From contig JASBRY010000009.1 of the NCBI GenBank assembly GCA_030149165.1, positions 62,001 through 126,000 of the forward strand: 64,000 nucleotides of DNA, in the 5' to 3' direction. Of the stretch, positions 26,315-35,271 are shown one piece after another. A model generated the notes under the pieces. That model was not told where the DNA came from. It did no database searches and saw nothing but the letters and a program-made list of their open reading frames with translations. Within the stretch, counting starts at the first letter, position 1. Every line of letters begins with the position of its first letter. Position numbers and translations under genes: made by a program. Origin of the DNA: Phycisphaerales bacterium. Its GTDB lineage: Bacteria; Planctomycetota; Phycisphaerae; Phycisphaerales; UBA1924.

Positions 26315-27003
26315 GTTATGGATTGAGTGAGTTGGTCGATCAGTTCTTGGTGCGACTCGACGATTTGCGTCGCGCCGGCGTCGCGGAGCGCGTCGGCGGG
26401 GGTCAGCGACGCGAGTCCGATGACTCGCATGTTCGCGTTGCGTGCGGCTTGTACGCCGGAGACGGAATCCTCGACGACGATGGTGTCTTGCGGATCGTGT
26501 CCCATTGTGTTCGCGGCGTGGAGGAATAGCGCGGGATCTGGTTTCCACTTGTTGATCTGGTACGCGCTGAACATCGCGAACTGGGCCGGGTCCTGGGGAT
26601 GCGGGAAGCGGTCGATGAGCTTGGATGCTGTGAGTGTGATCGTTGCTTTCTTGAGCGGCGCGTTGGTTGCGACGCAGCGGTGTTGGGGGGCGGAGTGGTG
26701 GTCGTCGAGGAGGTCGAGCAGCTCGTGGATGCCTTCGATCGCAGGCACTGGATCGGACTGGAGCGCTTCGTACATGCGCTTGCGATAGATATCGAGCAGA
26801 TTGGGGACCTTGAATCCGAGCTTGTCCTCGACATCTTGGTGGATGTCCTTGAGGTTGCGTCCCTTGAAGTGGGTGACGGAGTACTGCGCGTCGATTTCCC
26901 ATCCCGCTTCGGACACAGTCTGCGCGAGTACTCGGTTGGTGAGTGGTTCGGTGTCGACGAGGACGCCGTCGCAGTCGAAGATGATGAGGTTTGCGTTGTG
27001 CAT
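26311..27003 (-). CDS. HAD-superfamily phosphatase, beta-phosphoglucomutase-like
   Basis: 230 aa. Motif I 'IIFDCDGVLVDTEPL' has the nucleophile and acid/base Asp pair, a Thr/Ser motif II is at 'CVATNAP', and the last motif is 'IVVEDSVSGVQAARNANM'. A helical cap between motifs I and II places it with the GMP/PGP/PGM-type HADs. It is a cytoplasmic phosphatase or phosphomutase with unknown substrate. It is followed by the coupled 149-aa gene. Confidence 0.85.
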   Translation of the reverse strand: MHNANLIIFDCDGVLVDTEPLTNRVLAQTVSEAGWEIDAQYSVTHFKGRNLKDIHQDVEDKLGFKVPNLLDIYRKRMYEALQSDPVPAIEGIHELLDLLDDHHSAPQHRCVATNAPLKKATITLTASKLIDRFPHPQDPAQFAMFSAYQINKWKPDPALFLHAANTMGHDPQDTIVVEDSVSGVQAARNANMRVIGLASLTPADALRDAGATQIVESHQELIDQLTQSIT

Positions 27004-27014
27004 GATCGTGTAGT

Positions 27015-27614
27015 CTAGTTTGGGTTCAGGATATTTCTGAAGAGGTCTCTACGATTAAACCAAGCGCCACATTCTGGGCAGTGGGATTCGAGCGGAAGGC
27101 CGTCTAGTGGGTATGAGCATGATGGGCAATCAAGATCGATGCTGCAGATTTCTTCGTTGGTGAGATTCGAGAGGGGTTCGGTTTGTTCGTAGCACACCGC
27201 GAGCGCATCGGGGCCGTGCTGATCGAAGATCATTCGCTCCATGTTGTACGAGGCACCGCATTTGATACACGGGCCAAGCGGACGGGAGACGCAGAGCCAA
27301 GTGTTGCAGGAGGGGCAGGCCGGCACATGTTCCTTGCTGAGCAGTGAGAGGTCGGGGATGGTTTCGTCTTCCCAGCTCTCATCGATGATCGGTGGATTGC
27401 GTTCGAGTTCGTCGATGAGTTCTAAAGCGCGATCGTGCGCCCGCTTCGTGGAAATCACGAGTTCGTACTGTCCGCGCGCGATGGCGGCATTGTAAATCGG
27501 GGTGATCGCGGAGATCGATGCGTCGATGACGCCGGCCATGATCCCGTGCTCGCGTAGATTCGCTGCGTGCAGCTGCGCCATGACTGAGGATGTGAAGTTG
27601 GCAACGCGGTGCAT
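27015..27614 (-). CDS. DUF2007 domain fused to a zinc-ribbon region
   Basis: 199 aa. Residues about 1-75 resemble DUF2007, a signal-transducing-type ferredoxin-like domain ('SVMAQLHAANLREHGIMAGV' ... 'YELVISTKRAHDRALELIDE'). The C-terminal half has four Cys pairs: 'CPSC', 'CIKC', 'CPSC' and 'CPEC', as two zinc-ribbon-like knuckles. It sits between metG and the HAD gene, only 2 bp from the metG stop, so it belongs to that operon. Function unknown. Confidence 0.75.
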   Translation of the reverse strand: MHRVANFTSSVMAQLHAANLREHGIMAGVIDASISAITPIYNAAIARGQYELVISTKRAHDRALELIDELERNPPIIDESWEDETIPDLSLLSKEHVPACPSCNTWLCVSRPLGPCIKCGASYNMERMIFDQHGPDALAVCYEQTEPLSNLTNEEICSIDLDCPSCSYPLDGLPLESHCPECGAWFNRRDLFRNILNPN

Positions 27615-27616
27615 GT

Positions 27617-29356
27617 TTACGAGGTCGCCACTGCTTCAGGGGCGGGTTCGTTGGTATCGGCGCGCATGAAGAGAGCGTCGCCCTTTGTGATGGACTGTCC
27701 GGCCTTGATCGAGTGCGGCCCATTCCACTGTGCAAGCTCAATCAACGGCGCGACGAACGATGAGTTGGAATCAGTGGGGTCGCTTAGGTGCTTGCAGTTC
27801 CATGTCGACCAGAGCTGCGCCATCTTCTGAGGCATCGCGGGGGACAGGAGCAGCGAAGCGATGCGGAGTGCTTCGGCGCAGGAGTAGAGGATCGATTCGA
27901 GCGCGTGCTTCGCATCGTCGAGTGTGTCGAGTTGTTTGGCGAGCGTGAACGGAGCGCTGTAGGAGATGAACTCGTCGACTTCGCGGACGATCGAGCGAGC
28001 GGTATCGAGCGCTGTTTCAATATCGACTCGGTCGAGTGCTTCGAGGTACTTGTTCGTTGCTTCTGAAGTGAACTTCGCGAGATCGAAAGTGCGGTTCGGG
28101 TCATCGACTGGTTTCCCCGCGTTCTCGAGTGCTTTGCGAGCGGTCTGCAGCGATGAGCCGTCGGGGAATCCGAACTGTCCGTTGCAGGTCGCGGGGATCG
28201 TTCCATCGAAGTACTTGTTGACCATGTTCCCGACGCGGGACATGGAGTTCCCGACGGAGTTGGCGAGGTCAGCGTTGTAGACCTCGACAAAGCGCGCGTG
28301 CGCGAAGTCCGCGTCGTTGGCGCCCAGCGGGCCTTGCGTAGTAAGGAACCAACGCACGGCGTCGAGTGAGTATTTTTCGGCGTACGCGGCGAGCAGGTCG
28401 ATCTCGATGAAGTTCCCGAGCGACTTGGACATTTTCGTCCCCTCGGCGATCCAGTACGCGTGCGCGTAGACGGTTTTGGGAGGCTGCTTCCCGAGCGCGT
28501 GGAGCATCGCGGGCCAGATGATTGCGTGGAACCAGAGGATGTCCTTAGCCATCAGGTGCGTGACTTCGCCTTCCCAGTACTTGCGACGATTGTCGGTGTC
28601 AACGGTGGTGAGGTAGTTGCACAGCGCTTCGATCCACACATAGATGCGGTGCGAGTCATCGGTGGGCATCTTGATCCCCCAGTCCGCGTCGCCTTCTTTG
28701 ATCTTGCGTGAGACCGGGACCTTCATGAGTCCCTGCTTGAGTCTTCCGAGCACTTCGTTCTTGCGCGCGCTGGGGAGGATCTGGATGGTGTCGTTTGCGA
28801 ACTGCTCTTGGAGCCAGGACTGGTAGTTGTCGAGTCGGAAGAAGTAGTTCTGCTCGACGCGTTTTTCGAGTGGCTTGCCGGTGACGGGGGAGTTGTAGTT
28901 ATTTTCTTTGGCGACGATCTCGGTCAGGTATTCTTCCTGGGATGGGTCATACCAGCCCTCGTAGTCTCCGAGTTCGATGTCTCCCTGGTCGAGGAGTTGT
29001 TTGATGTACGCGGAGGCCTTGTCTTTGTGGCGGTCTTCTGTGGTGCGGACGAAGTCGTCGTTGGAGAAGTTCATGAACTCAAACGCAGCTTTAAAGCGGT
29101 CGGCGTTGATGGTCGCCCATTCGTATGGGGTCTTGTTGTTCTCGGCGGCGGTCTTGGAGACCTTCTCCGCGTGCTCGTCGGTGCCTGTGAGGAAGAAGAC
29201 ATCGCGTCCCACAAGGCGCTGGGCGCGAGCGGCGACATCCGCGATGAGGGTCGTGTAGCAGTGTCCGATATGCGGACGATCGTTCACATAGTAAATCGGG
29301 GTCGTGATGTAGTACGGCGTTTGGTTGGATGCATTGGATGACAGGTTTGAGGTCAT
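27617..29356 (-). CDS. metG: Methionyl-tRNA synthetase
   Basis: 579 aa. Class I signatures: 'PIYYVNDRPHIGHCYTT' (HIGH) and 'KMSKSLGNFI' (KMSKS). The connective-peptide region around 'EEYLTEIVAKENNYNSPVTG' lacks the Cys pairs of zinc-bearing enzymes, so this is the zinc-free form. The C-terminal dimerising tRNA-binding domain seen in longer MetRS is absent. It charges tRNA-Met and initiator tRNA. TACAAT 8 nt before the ATG suggests leaderless expression of the operon it heads. Confidence 0.95.
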   Translation of the reverse strand: MTSNLSSNASNQTPYYITTPIYYVNDRPHIGHCYTTLIADVAARAQRLVGRDVFFLTGTDEHAEKVSKTAAENNKTPYEWATINADRFKAAFEFMNFSNDDFVRTTEDRHKDKASAYIKQLLDQGDIELGDYEGWYDPSQEEYLTEIVAKENNYNSPVTGKPLEKRVEQNYFFRLDNYQSWLQEQFANDTIQILPSARKNEVLGRLKQGLMKVPVSRKIKEGDADWGIKMPTDDSHRIYVWIEALCNYLTTVDTDNRRKYWEGEVTHLMAKDILWFHAIIWPAMLHALGKQPPKTVYAHAYWIAEGTKMSKSLGNFIEIDLLAAYAEKYSLDAVRWFLTTQGPLGANDADFAHARFVEVYNADLANSVGNSMSRVGNMVNKYFDGTIPATCNGQFGFPDGSSLQTARKALENAGKPVDDPNRTFDLAKFTSEATNKYLEALDRVDIETALDTARSIVREVDEFISYSAPFTLAKQLDTLDDAKHALESILYSCAEALRIASLLLSPAMPQKMAQLWSTWNCKHLSDPTDSNSSFVAPLIELAQWNGPHSIKAGQSITKGDALFMRADTNEPAPEAVATS

Positions 29357-29364
29357 GGTCAGGG

Positions 29365-29370
29365 ATTGTA
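29365..29370 (-). promoter_or_regulatory. Candidate -10 element for metG
   Basis: Minus-strand TACAAT ends 8 nt before the metG ATG at 29356, with no Shine-Dalgarno between. Confidence 0.5.
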
Positions 29371-29481
29371 GATCCGGTGCTTAAAGAAGCGGCACGAATC
29401 GAGAGGATGTTTTCTGAACGACCGGTTTGTAATGTTCATGAAAATGTTCTATTGTTGGAGGTTGCGGGGGAATAGTGTTGG

Positions 29482-30180
29482 GTGCTTGGTCATTTGTCTA
29501 TCTGTCGAGAGGCGGGCGAGTTGGAACGAAAGAAGTTTGAACAACTTGCTCTGTCGCATCTTGATGCGGTGTACCGCATGGCGTTCCACCTGAGCCGGGA
29601 CGCGGAAGCCGCGGACGAGTTGGTTCAGGAGGTCTATGTCCGGGCGTTCCGTCCCGGGACGATCGAGCGCTTTGAGGACAAGAGCGCCGACGATGATCCG
29701 ACTTCGGGGACCGGAGGCATGCGTTCGTGGTTGTTCGCGATCACTCACAATGTCTTCTACTCGAAGATCAAGAAGGACAAGCGTCAGCCGATGGCGGTGG
29801 ATGAGTTCTTCAACGAATCATCGAGCGAGTTGATGCCCGATGAGGCGCCGCCGGTCTGGGATCGTGCGTCGCTGGATTTCGAGCATGTCGATGAGAAGCT
29901 CAAGGAGGTTCTCTTCGGATTGAAGGAGGAGTATCGCGAGGTGCTTTTCATGTGGGCGGTCGATGGTCTGAAGTACCGAGAGATCGCGGAAATTCTGGAA
30001 GTCCCGATCGGGACTGTGATGAGTCGGCTCCATCGCGCTCGCAAGGTGCTCAGTGACGCACTGATGGGTGATGAGCAAGCCGTGGAAGAACTTGGTTTGA
30101 GGGTGATGTCCGGCGGGACGGTTGGTGATTCAGCTGATGGTCGGACAGAAGGGCAAAGCAGGAATCCTGATGGTGCGTAA
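29482..30180 (+). CDS. ECF-type sigma-70 factor
   Basis: 232 aa from the GTG at 29482; a TTG at 29521 is an alternative start. Region 2 is 'LDAVYRMAFHLSRDAEAADELVQEVYVRAFR' in part, and region 4 is the helix-turn-helix 'LKYREIAEILEVPIGTVMSRLHRARK'. The linker between regions 2 and 4 is long (about 60 aa). The anti-sigma gene starts 3 bp after its stop, the usual arrangement for an ECF pair. Confidence 0.9.
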   Translation: MLGHLSICREAGELERKKFEQLALSHLDAVYRMAFHLSRDAEAADELVQEVYVRAFRPGTIERFEDKSADDDPTSGTGGMRSWLFAITHNVFYSKIKKDKRQPMAVDEFFNESSSELMPDEAPPVWDRASLDFEHVDEKLKEVLFGLKEEYREVLFMWAVDGLKYREIAEILEVPIGTVMSRLHRARKVLSDALMGDEQAVEELGLRVMSGGTVGDSADGRTEGQSRNPDGA

Positions 30181-30182
30181 CG

Positions 30183-31148
30183 ATGAATGAACACACTCAC
30201 AACCCAGACATGATCCAAGGATCGGACCTCTCAGCAGAAGAGCTGTGCATCGCGTCGATGCTGCGTGCGTGCGCTGATGGTGAGCTGTGTCCTGAAGGAT
30301 GCGAACGGCTTAAGAAGTACCTCGCGGAGAATCCGGACGCGGCGGCACGCGTCGAGTTCGAGAAGCAACTGCGTGGTTGCTGTGATCGTGTGATGAGTCA
30401 ACCCAAGTGTCCAGATGCGCTGCGCTCCAAGATCCAAGCGCTCGCCGGAGTCGCGGCGGACGCATCCGCGGAGCATGAATCAGCGTCATACATCGAAGCA
30501 TCCAACGAGATGACGCGCCAGAAAAGTTTCTGGCAGCGCAGTCCTGTGATGAGCGCGATGGCGGCGGTGCTGATCCTCGCGGCGGGGGGATTGATCTGGC
30601 AGAGTTCGTCGTTGATCACCAAATCGAGCGGGATCGGGGTCTCCCAGACCTCACCTGCGAGTTATGCCGAGCGCGTGGGTAACTTTGTGGCGCGTGAGCA
30701 CGAGCGATGCTGTGAAGAACAAGCGGCACAGAACAAGCTTGTCTACAACGAGATTGATGAATCGATCGCATACTTTTCGGAACGATTCGAGCACTCGGTG
30801 ACGATGCCTGCATCTCTTGGGGAACAGGAGCAGATCCACTTCTATGGCGGCGGGGATTGTCATCTCCCGGCAACCAACGCTTCGGGACACATGCGATTTG
30901 ATGCCGTGGGTCCTGAGGGGCAGGTGGTCTCGCTGAGTCTGTTTGTCGCTCCGGATCCCGGATTGCTGGAGATGAGCGAGGGGACGACTTATGTGCTCGA
31001 CTCGACGCAGTGCAAAGAACAGGGTGCGAACCTGTTCGCATGGACGCGTGACGGCGTGATGTATCTCCTGGTTTCCGAAGCCGGCGAGGATATGTGCGCC
31101 TCAGTCAGAGGCATGATGCAAGCGCCGGCGGCGCTCAAGCGTTTGTGA
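30183..31148 (+). CDS. Anti-sigma factor, membrane-spanning
   Basis: 321 aa. The N-terminal cytoplasmic domain has a Cys-rich anti-sigma-like helix region ('CADGELCPEGCERLKKYL' with 'RGCCDRV' after it), resembling zinc-type anti-sigma domains. One transmembrane helix is near residues 120-140 ('MSAMAAVLILAAGGLIWQ'). The exported part, about 180 aa, contains further Cys residues and ends in a segment predicted to be beta-rich ('DGVMYLLVSEAG'). It probably holds the preceding sigma factor at the membrane until a periplasmic signal arrives. Confidence 0.8.
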   Translation: MNEHTHNPDMIQGSDLSAEELCIASMLRACADGELCPEGCERLKKYLAENPDAAARVEFEKQLRGCCDRVMSQPKCPDALRSKIQALAGVAADASAEHESASYIEASNEMTRQKSFWQRSPVMSAMAAVLILAAGGLIWQSSSLITKSSGIGVSQTSPASYAERVGNFVAREHERCCEEQAAQNKLVYNEIDESIAYFSERFEHSVTMPASLGEQEQIHFYGGGDCHLPATNASGHMRFDAVGPEGQVVSLSLFVAPDPGLLEMSEGTTYVLDSTQCKEQGANLFAWTRDGVMYLLVSEAGEDMCASVRGMMQAPAALKRL

Positions 31149-31368
31149 AGCCGACTGGATCTTGCAATAACCACAACGGACCACTCGAGCACCTCGATCT
31201 GGGTTTCCAGTTCGTGGTGTTTAAATGCCGATGTACAGAAGCGAGGGATGACCGGCTTTGTGCGGTGTTTTGCTCTAATTCCGTGCTTTGAAGGCAATTA
31301 TGACCACTTCGAGCGAACCGATCGACAGCGAGCACGAGTATGATCTGTAGACGAGGAAGGATCCACTG

Positions 31369-33096
31369 ATGAGCTTTGATCAACGCACCAAACTCACAAC
31401 TCGGCACGCGATGGTCTCGACGATCTTGATCGGTGTGCTCACACTCTGCAGTGGTCAGGCGCTGGCGCAGAACGCGCTCGGCGACGGCAAGGGCTTGCAA
31501 GCAAATCCGAGACAGGGATCTGGGGGACGCAACTACGAGCGTCCGAGTCTTGAGCGCGAGGTGCAGTTCCGCAACGCGATCGCGACGGGCAATGCGCCAG
31601 GGGGCTTGAGCTTCCGAGGTGATCTGGGATATCGAGCCGCGGGTGAGTTCTCGGCGGAGCTGGGTTCCGACACGCTGTACACCTATCGCAGAGACACGCT
31701 GTACTCTGGGCTCGCGGGGATGGGGATCCGTGGGACCGATGCGCTGCAGTACCAGTTCTCGATGACGACCGGCTCGCGCGTGACGCGGAACATGATGGGG
31801 AACCTCGCGGTATCGCGTGAACTTGGCGCGAGTTCGGCGCAGTTCAGTGGCGGGATCGGCGCGTCCGACTCGATCGCGATTGATCCACAGAGTCAGATTG
31901 GTACGACACGATCCAATGTGAGCGGGACACTTCGTTCGACCTCGACATACTCAGCAACATCGGGGCTCGTTCCCGAACTGATTTCTGTCTATGAGTCTGG
32001 GATCCAGCGTGATCGCTACGGCGTGGTGGCGACTCCTTTGATGGGGCTGGTCTCGACGCCGATGGATACGGGCGTGCGGATCCGTCGTCCGGGCGAAGCG
32101 GAATCGACACGCGTCGAAACCTCGTACACGAAACTCGTTGAAAGCTACAGAGAGCGGGCGCGTGAGCTGCTGGAAACGGAAATAGATCCGATCGATGGCA
32201 CCGAGCAGGGGACCGATCGCGATCCGACTGGGTTCGGAACGCAAGACGAATCAGTAGAAACTGAGACTGAAGCGTGGATCAACGAGCAGATCAGTAAGAT
32301 CCAGCGTCAACTGCTTGGTCTTCCCGAGCAACCTGAACAGGTTGAGCCAGTGACTCAGGATGAGACAGAACAGCCGGAGCAGGACGAGAACGGCGTGATA
32401 ATCCGTGATCCGATGGAGCCGCGCTCGAATGAAGAGGGTGCTCCGACGATTGACTTCGATCGCGGCGAGAACCTTGGTGGTCAGACGAAATACGAGATCG
32501 ATCCCAAGACGCTTGAGTTGTTGCGCAAGAATGGTGATCGCGTGACTTATCTCGTTGATCCCAAAGCGGGAACGACGGATGTCTTCGTGCAGCACATGAA
32601 GGCAGGAGAGCGACTCCTCAAGAACGGACGATTCTTCGATGCAGAGGAACGATTCACCAACGCTCTCGCGGTCCGTCAGGGGAATGTCTCAGCGCAGCTT
32701 GGTAGATTGCACGCACAGATCGGTGCGGGTGTGGTGGTCAGCGCTTCGGTAAACCTGCAGACGCTGATGAGCGAGCACATCGAGATAATCTCAGAACGCT
32801 ACTCAGGAGATCTGCTCCCTTCCGAAGAACGTGTCAAGGAGCTGATCGTGAACCTACGCGAGCGTGCAGGGCTCGAGGAGCGCAGTCCATTGATTGCTGA
32901 GGAACCGACGAGCGTGCGTGTCGCTTGTGCGTTATTGATGTCGTATCTGGGATACCAGATCGACGATCGCACACAAATGGAGGACGGTTTCGCGGTGATC
33001 CGCGAGATCGGTTCGGCATCGGATATCCGATTGGTTGAACTGCTCGACACGATCTGGAGCGCCTCGCTTGATGCTGAGGATGGAACGCAGCCATGA
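31369..33096 (+). CDS. Large secreted protein with TPR-like C-terminus
   Basis: 575 aa. A signal peptide spans residues about 12-35 ('STILIGVLTLCSGQALAQ'). The mature protein begins with Gly/Ser/Tyr-rich, repeat-poor sequence, then a Glu/Gln/Pro-rich acidic linker (about 280-360). A TPR-like helical region follows ('GERLLKNGRFFDAEERFTNA', 'VSAQLGRLHAQIG'). A Shine-Dalgarno (GAGGAAGG) lies upstream. Its stop overlaps the PP2C gene start (ATGA), so the two are coupled. No family recognised. Confidence 0.7.
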   Translation: MSFDQRTKLTTRHAMVSTILIGVLTLCSGQALAQNALGDGKGLQANPRQGSGGRNYERPSLEREVQFRNAIATGNAPGGLSFRGDLGYRAAGEFSAELGSDTLYTYRRDTLYSGLAGMGIRGTDALQYQFSMTTGSRVTRNMMGNLAVSRELGASSAQFSGGIGASDSIAIDPQSQIGTTRSNVSGTLRSTSTYSATSGLVPELISVYESGIQRDRYGVVATPLMGLVSTPMDTGVRIRRPGEAESTRVETSYTKLVESYRERARELLETEIDPIDGTEQGTDRDPTGFGTQDESVETETEAWINEQISKIQRQLLGLPEQPEQVEPVTQDETEQPEQDENGVIIRDPMEPRSNEEGAPTIDFDRGENLGGQTKYEIDPKTLELLRKNGDRVTYLVDPKAGTTDVFVQHMKAGERLLKNGRFFDAEERFTNALAVRQGNVSAQLGRLHAQIGAGVVVSASVNLQTLMSEHIEIISERYSGDLLPSEERVKELIVNLRERAGLEERSPLIAEEPTSVRVACALLMSYLGYQIDDRTQMEDGFAVIREIGSASDIRLVELLDTIWSASLDAEDGTQP

Positions 33097-34757
33097 CTCA
33101 TGACTCCGGCGCTGGGCGCGGCGGATCCCTGCGAGACTACTGGACCGATGGATCGGTGTCCCGATTGTGCGCGGCGCTCAGTGAGTTGTCGGGTGTTTCT
33201 GTGCAGCTTCGTGATGAGCGCGGGATCGTGCTTGGTCCGGACGATGACGCGGAGTTCTTTGGAGGGAAGGTTGAACCGATCGATCCGGGATCGCATGTGT
33301 TCCCGATCCGGATCGGTGGTGATACGGTCATCGGCTCGGTCGTGGTCAGCGCCATAGACAGCGACGGTTCGGGGGATTCACTCGTCGCGAGCGAAGCGAT
33401 CGTCGTGCAGATGGGACAGATGATCGCATCGATGGCAACTGAGATGTGCACCGATGTCTCCGAGCTTCGTATTCGCTACAAAGCGATCGAGGTGCTGTAT
33501 CGGCTCAACGCGGAACTGGTCGCGGGAGGACGCGTGAGCGATACCCTCAAGCTGACGCTGGAAACAGCACTCGAAGCGTTCGGACTCGAAGCGGGCGCGA
33601 TCATGCTGCTCCCAGAGGACTCGGAGGGTCTGGGACGAACAGATCTGGAAGATGAGCTCGAGCGGAGCGCTTCGGTTGGTTTGAGCGAGGATTGGTTGTC
33701 ATCGCCGCTGCCTTTGTCCGCCGGACGCGAGATCGATCGTGCATCACTCGATGGTGAAGTGACGGTCATCGAGGATTTGCACAAGGACGATCGGATTTTG
33801 GCGATCGAGCAGGTTGAACGCGAGGGATTACGATCGTTCATTGGGACAGGGATGGTGTTTGATGGTCGTCCGATCGGGGTGATCCGTTTGTACTCACGCT
33901 CGATGAGAAAGTTTACAGGCGCGGAGCGGAGACTCGTGCGTTCGATCGGTCAGTCCGCAGCGATGGCGGTCGAGCAGGCGCGATTGATCAAGATGAAAGC
34001 ACGCGAGCGCCGCACGCAACGCGCGCTCAAGATCGCGGGAACAGTCCAGCAGCGGATGATGCCCAATCGACTCCCAAAGGTTGAGCATCTGGATATCGCG
34101 GCGAGGTTCCGTCCGAGCTATCAGATCGCTGGTGATTTTTACGATGTCTTCGAGGTCCGCGACAAGATCGGGATTATGGTGGGGGATGTCGTGGGCAAGG
34201 GTATTGTTGCGGGACTGCTGATGAGTGCTGTGCGAGCGACGCTCCGCGCGTACGCGGAGCTCAGTGACGATCTCTCGCGCGTCATGGCGCGGACCAACGA
34301 AGCGATCCATCGCGATACAACGGTCTCAGAATTCGCAACGATCTGGTACGGCGTGTTCGATCCGACCAACAACGAGTTGTGTTATGTGACGGCGGGGCAT
34401 GAGCCCCCGTTGCTGCTGACGATGAGTCCAGACGGCACATGGACGCAGGAACTGCTACGCGGCGAGGGGCTGGTTGCGGGGATCCAGTCTGATGAAGAGT
34501 ACAGCATGCAGCGTGTTGTGCTCAAGAAGGACCAGATCGTTGTTGCGTACACCGACGGTATGATGGACGCGCTGGACTTCACTGGACAACGGTTCGGGCG
34601 TCAGCGATTGATCGAAGCGGTGGTCAGCACACTCAACGAAGAACCAAGCGCCAGCGCCGAGCGTGTTATCGAGCGTATCTTCTGGCACATGCGCCAGTTC
34701 ACCGGTCTGCAGCCTCAGGCGGACGACGAGACGGTTGTTGTGATGCGCGCCAAATGA
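33093..34757 (+). CDS. GAF-domain PP2C/SpoIIE serine phosphatase (RsbU-like)
   Basis: 554 aa. A GAF-like domain spans about 125-300 and the phosphatase about 330-552. Metal-binding motifs are 'AGDFYDVFEV', 'GIMVGDVVGKGIVAGLLMSA', 'YVTAGHEPPLLL' and 'VVAYTDGMMDAL', as in SpoIIE/RsbU enzymes that dephosphorylate anti-sigma-factor antagonists. No transmembrane helix. It follows a sigma/anti-sigma pair and a secreted protein, so the four genes may form one signalling unit. No antagonist (STAS) gene is in the window. Confidence 0.85.
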   Translation: MTHDSGAGRGGSLRDYWTDGSVSRLCAALSELSGVSVQLRDERGIVLGPDDDAEFFGGKVEPIDPGSHVFPIRIGGDTVIGSVVVSAIDSDGSGDSLVASEAIVVQMGQMIASMATEMCTDVSELRIRYKAIEVLYRLNAELVAGGRVSDTLKLTLETALEAFGLEAGAIMLLPEDSEGLGRTDLEDELERSASVGLSEDWLSSPLPLSAGREIDRASLDGEVTVIEDLHKDDRILAIEQVEREGLRSFIGTGMVFDGRPIGVIRLYSRSMRKFTGAERRLVRSIGQSAAMAVEQARLIKMKARERRTQRALKIAGTVQQRMMPNRLPKVEHLDIAARFRPSYQIAGDFYDVFEVRDKIGIMVGDVVGKGIVAGLLMSAVRATLRAYAELSDDLSRVMARTNEAIHRDTTVSEFATIWYGVFDPTNNELCYVTAGHEPPLLLTMSPDGTWTQELLRGEGLVAGIQSDEEYSMQRVVLKKDQIVVAYTDGMMDALDFTGQRFGRQRLIEAVVSTLNEEPSASAERVIERIFWHMRQFTGLQPQADDETVVVMRAK

Positions 34758-34764
34758 TCACATG

Positions 34765-34803
34765 AAAAAGCGTCCGCTGCTTCCTTGCATCAGACGCTTT
34801 GTG
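34765..34803 (+). terminator. Probable terminator after the PP2C gene
   Basis: AAAGCGTC pairs with GACGCTTT across an 18-nt loop, 10 bp after the stop at 34757; the T run is short. Confidence 0.5.
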
Positions 34804-34822
34804 TTGATTGGATAGAGATGGA

Positions 34823-34969
34823 TCAGGCGGCGTATGGGCCGTCGTCGTCATCGTTGGTCCACTGCGCGAAGCTGTAGGACTGGGTTTCTTCTTCCATGAG
34901 TTCGTTGAGCTGCTCCATCTTGGATTCAGCGTCTGCGAGTGCTTGTTGGGCAAACTCGATCGAGTCCAT
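34823..34969 (-). CDS. 48-aa acidic protein with perfect Shine-Dalgarno
   Basis: Starts at the ATG at 34969; the track shows a longer ORF through this frame. AAGGAGGA sits 4-5 nt upstream of the ATG, the best ribosome-binding site I saw in the window. The peptide is Glu/Gln/Asp-rich with a predicted helix ('AQQALADAESKMEQLNELME') and ends 'DDDDGPYAA'. No membrane segment. It is probably a genuine small protein; function unknown. Confidence 0.65.
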   Translation of the reverse strand: MDSIEFAQQALADAESKMEQLNELMEEETQSYSFAQWTNDDDDGPYAA

Positions 34970-35271
34970 AGTGTCCTCCTTGTTGTCTTTGCCGGCGGCG
35001 CGCCATGATGGCACGCTTGTGAACGGCAATGGTGCGGGGGGATCCTCAATCGTGTCGGTCTCTCGGCAGAGTCTCAGATTCGGCATCGCGGCCCTCCTTG
35101 GACTGGAATGAGTCCAGATGAGTCTGCATAACAGATCGTCATTCGGTTTCGCTCAATGAAGCAGAAACCACACGAAGTGGATGCTTTGGGCAGCAGAATC
35201 CTGACAGATGATCCCATACTGCGTGTTATCGGCACTTGGGAGCATGGATGTTGAGCTTTGGGGGTGCTGGT
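34970..35271. other. Intergenic region, 302 bp
   Basis: It holds the leader and presumably the promoter of the 48-aa gene on the minus strand. No other gene is supported and no repeat was noticed. Confidence 0.5.
34974..34981 (-). promoter_or_regulatory. Strong Shine-Dalgarno of the 48-aa gene
   Basis: Minus-strand AAGGAGGA ends 4 nt before the ATG at 34969; it fixes the start of this short gene. Confidence 0.75.
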
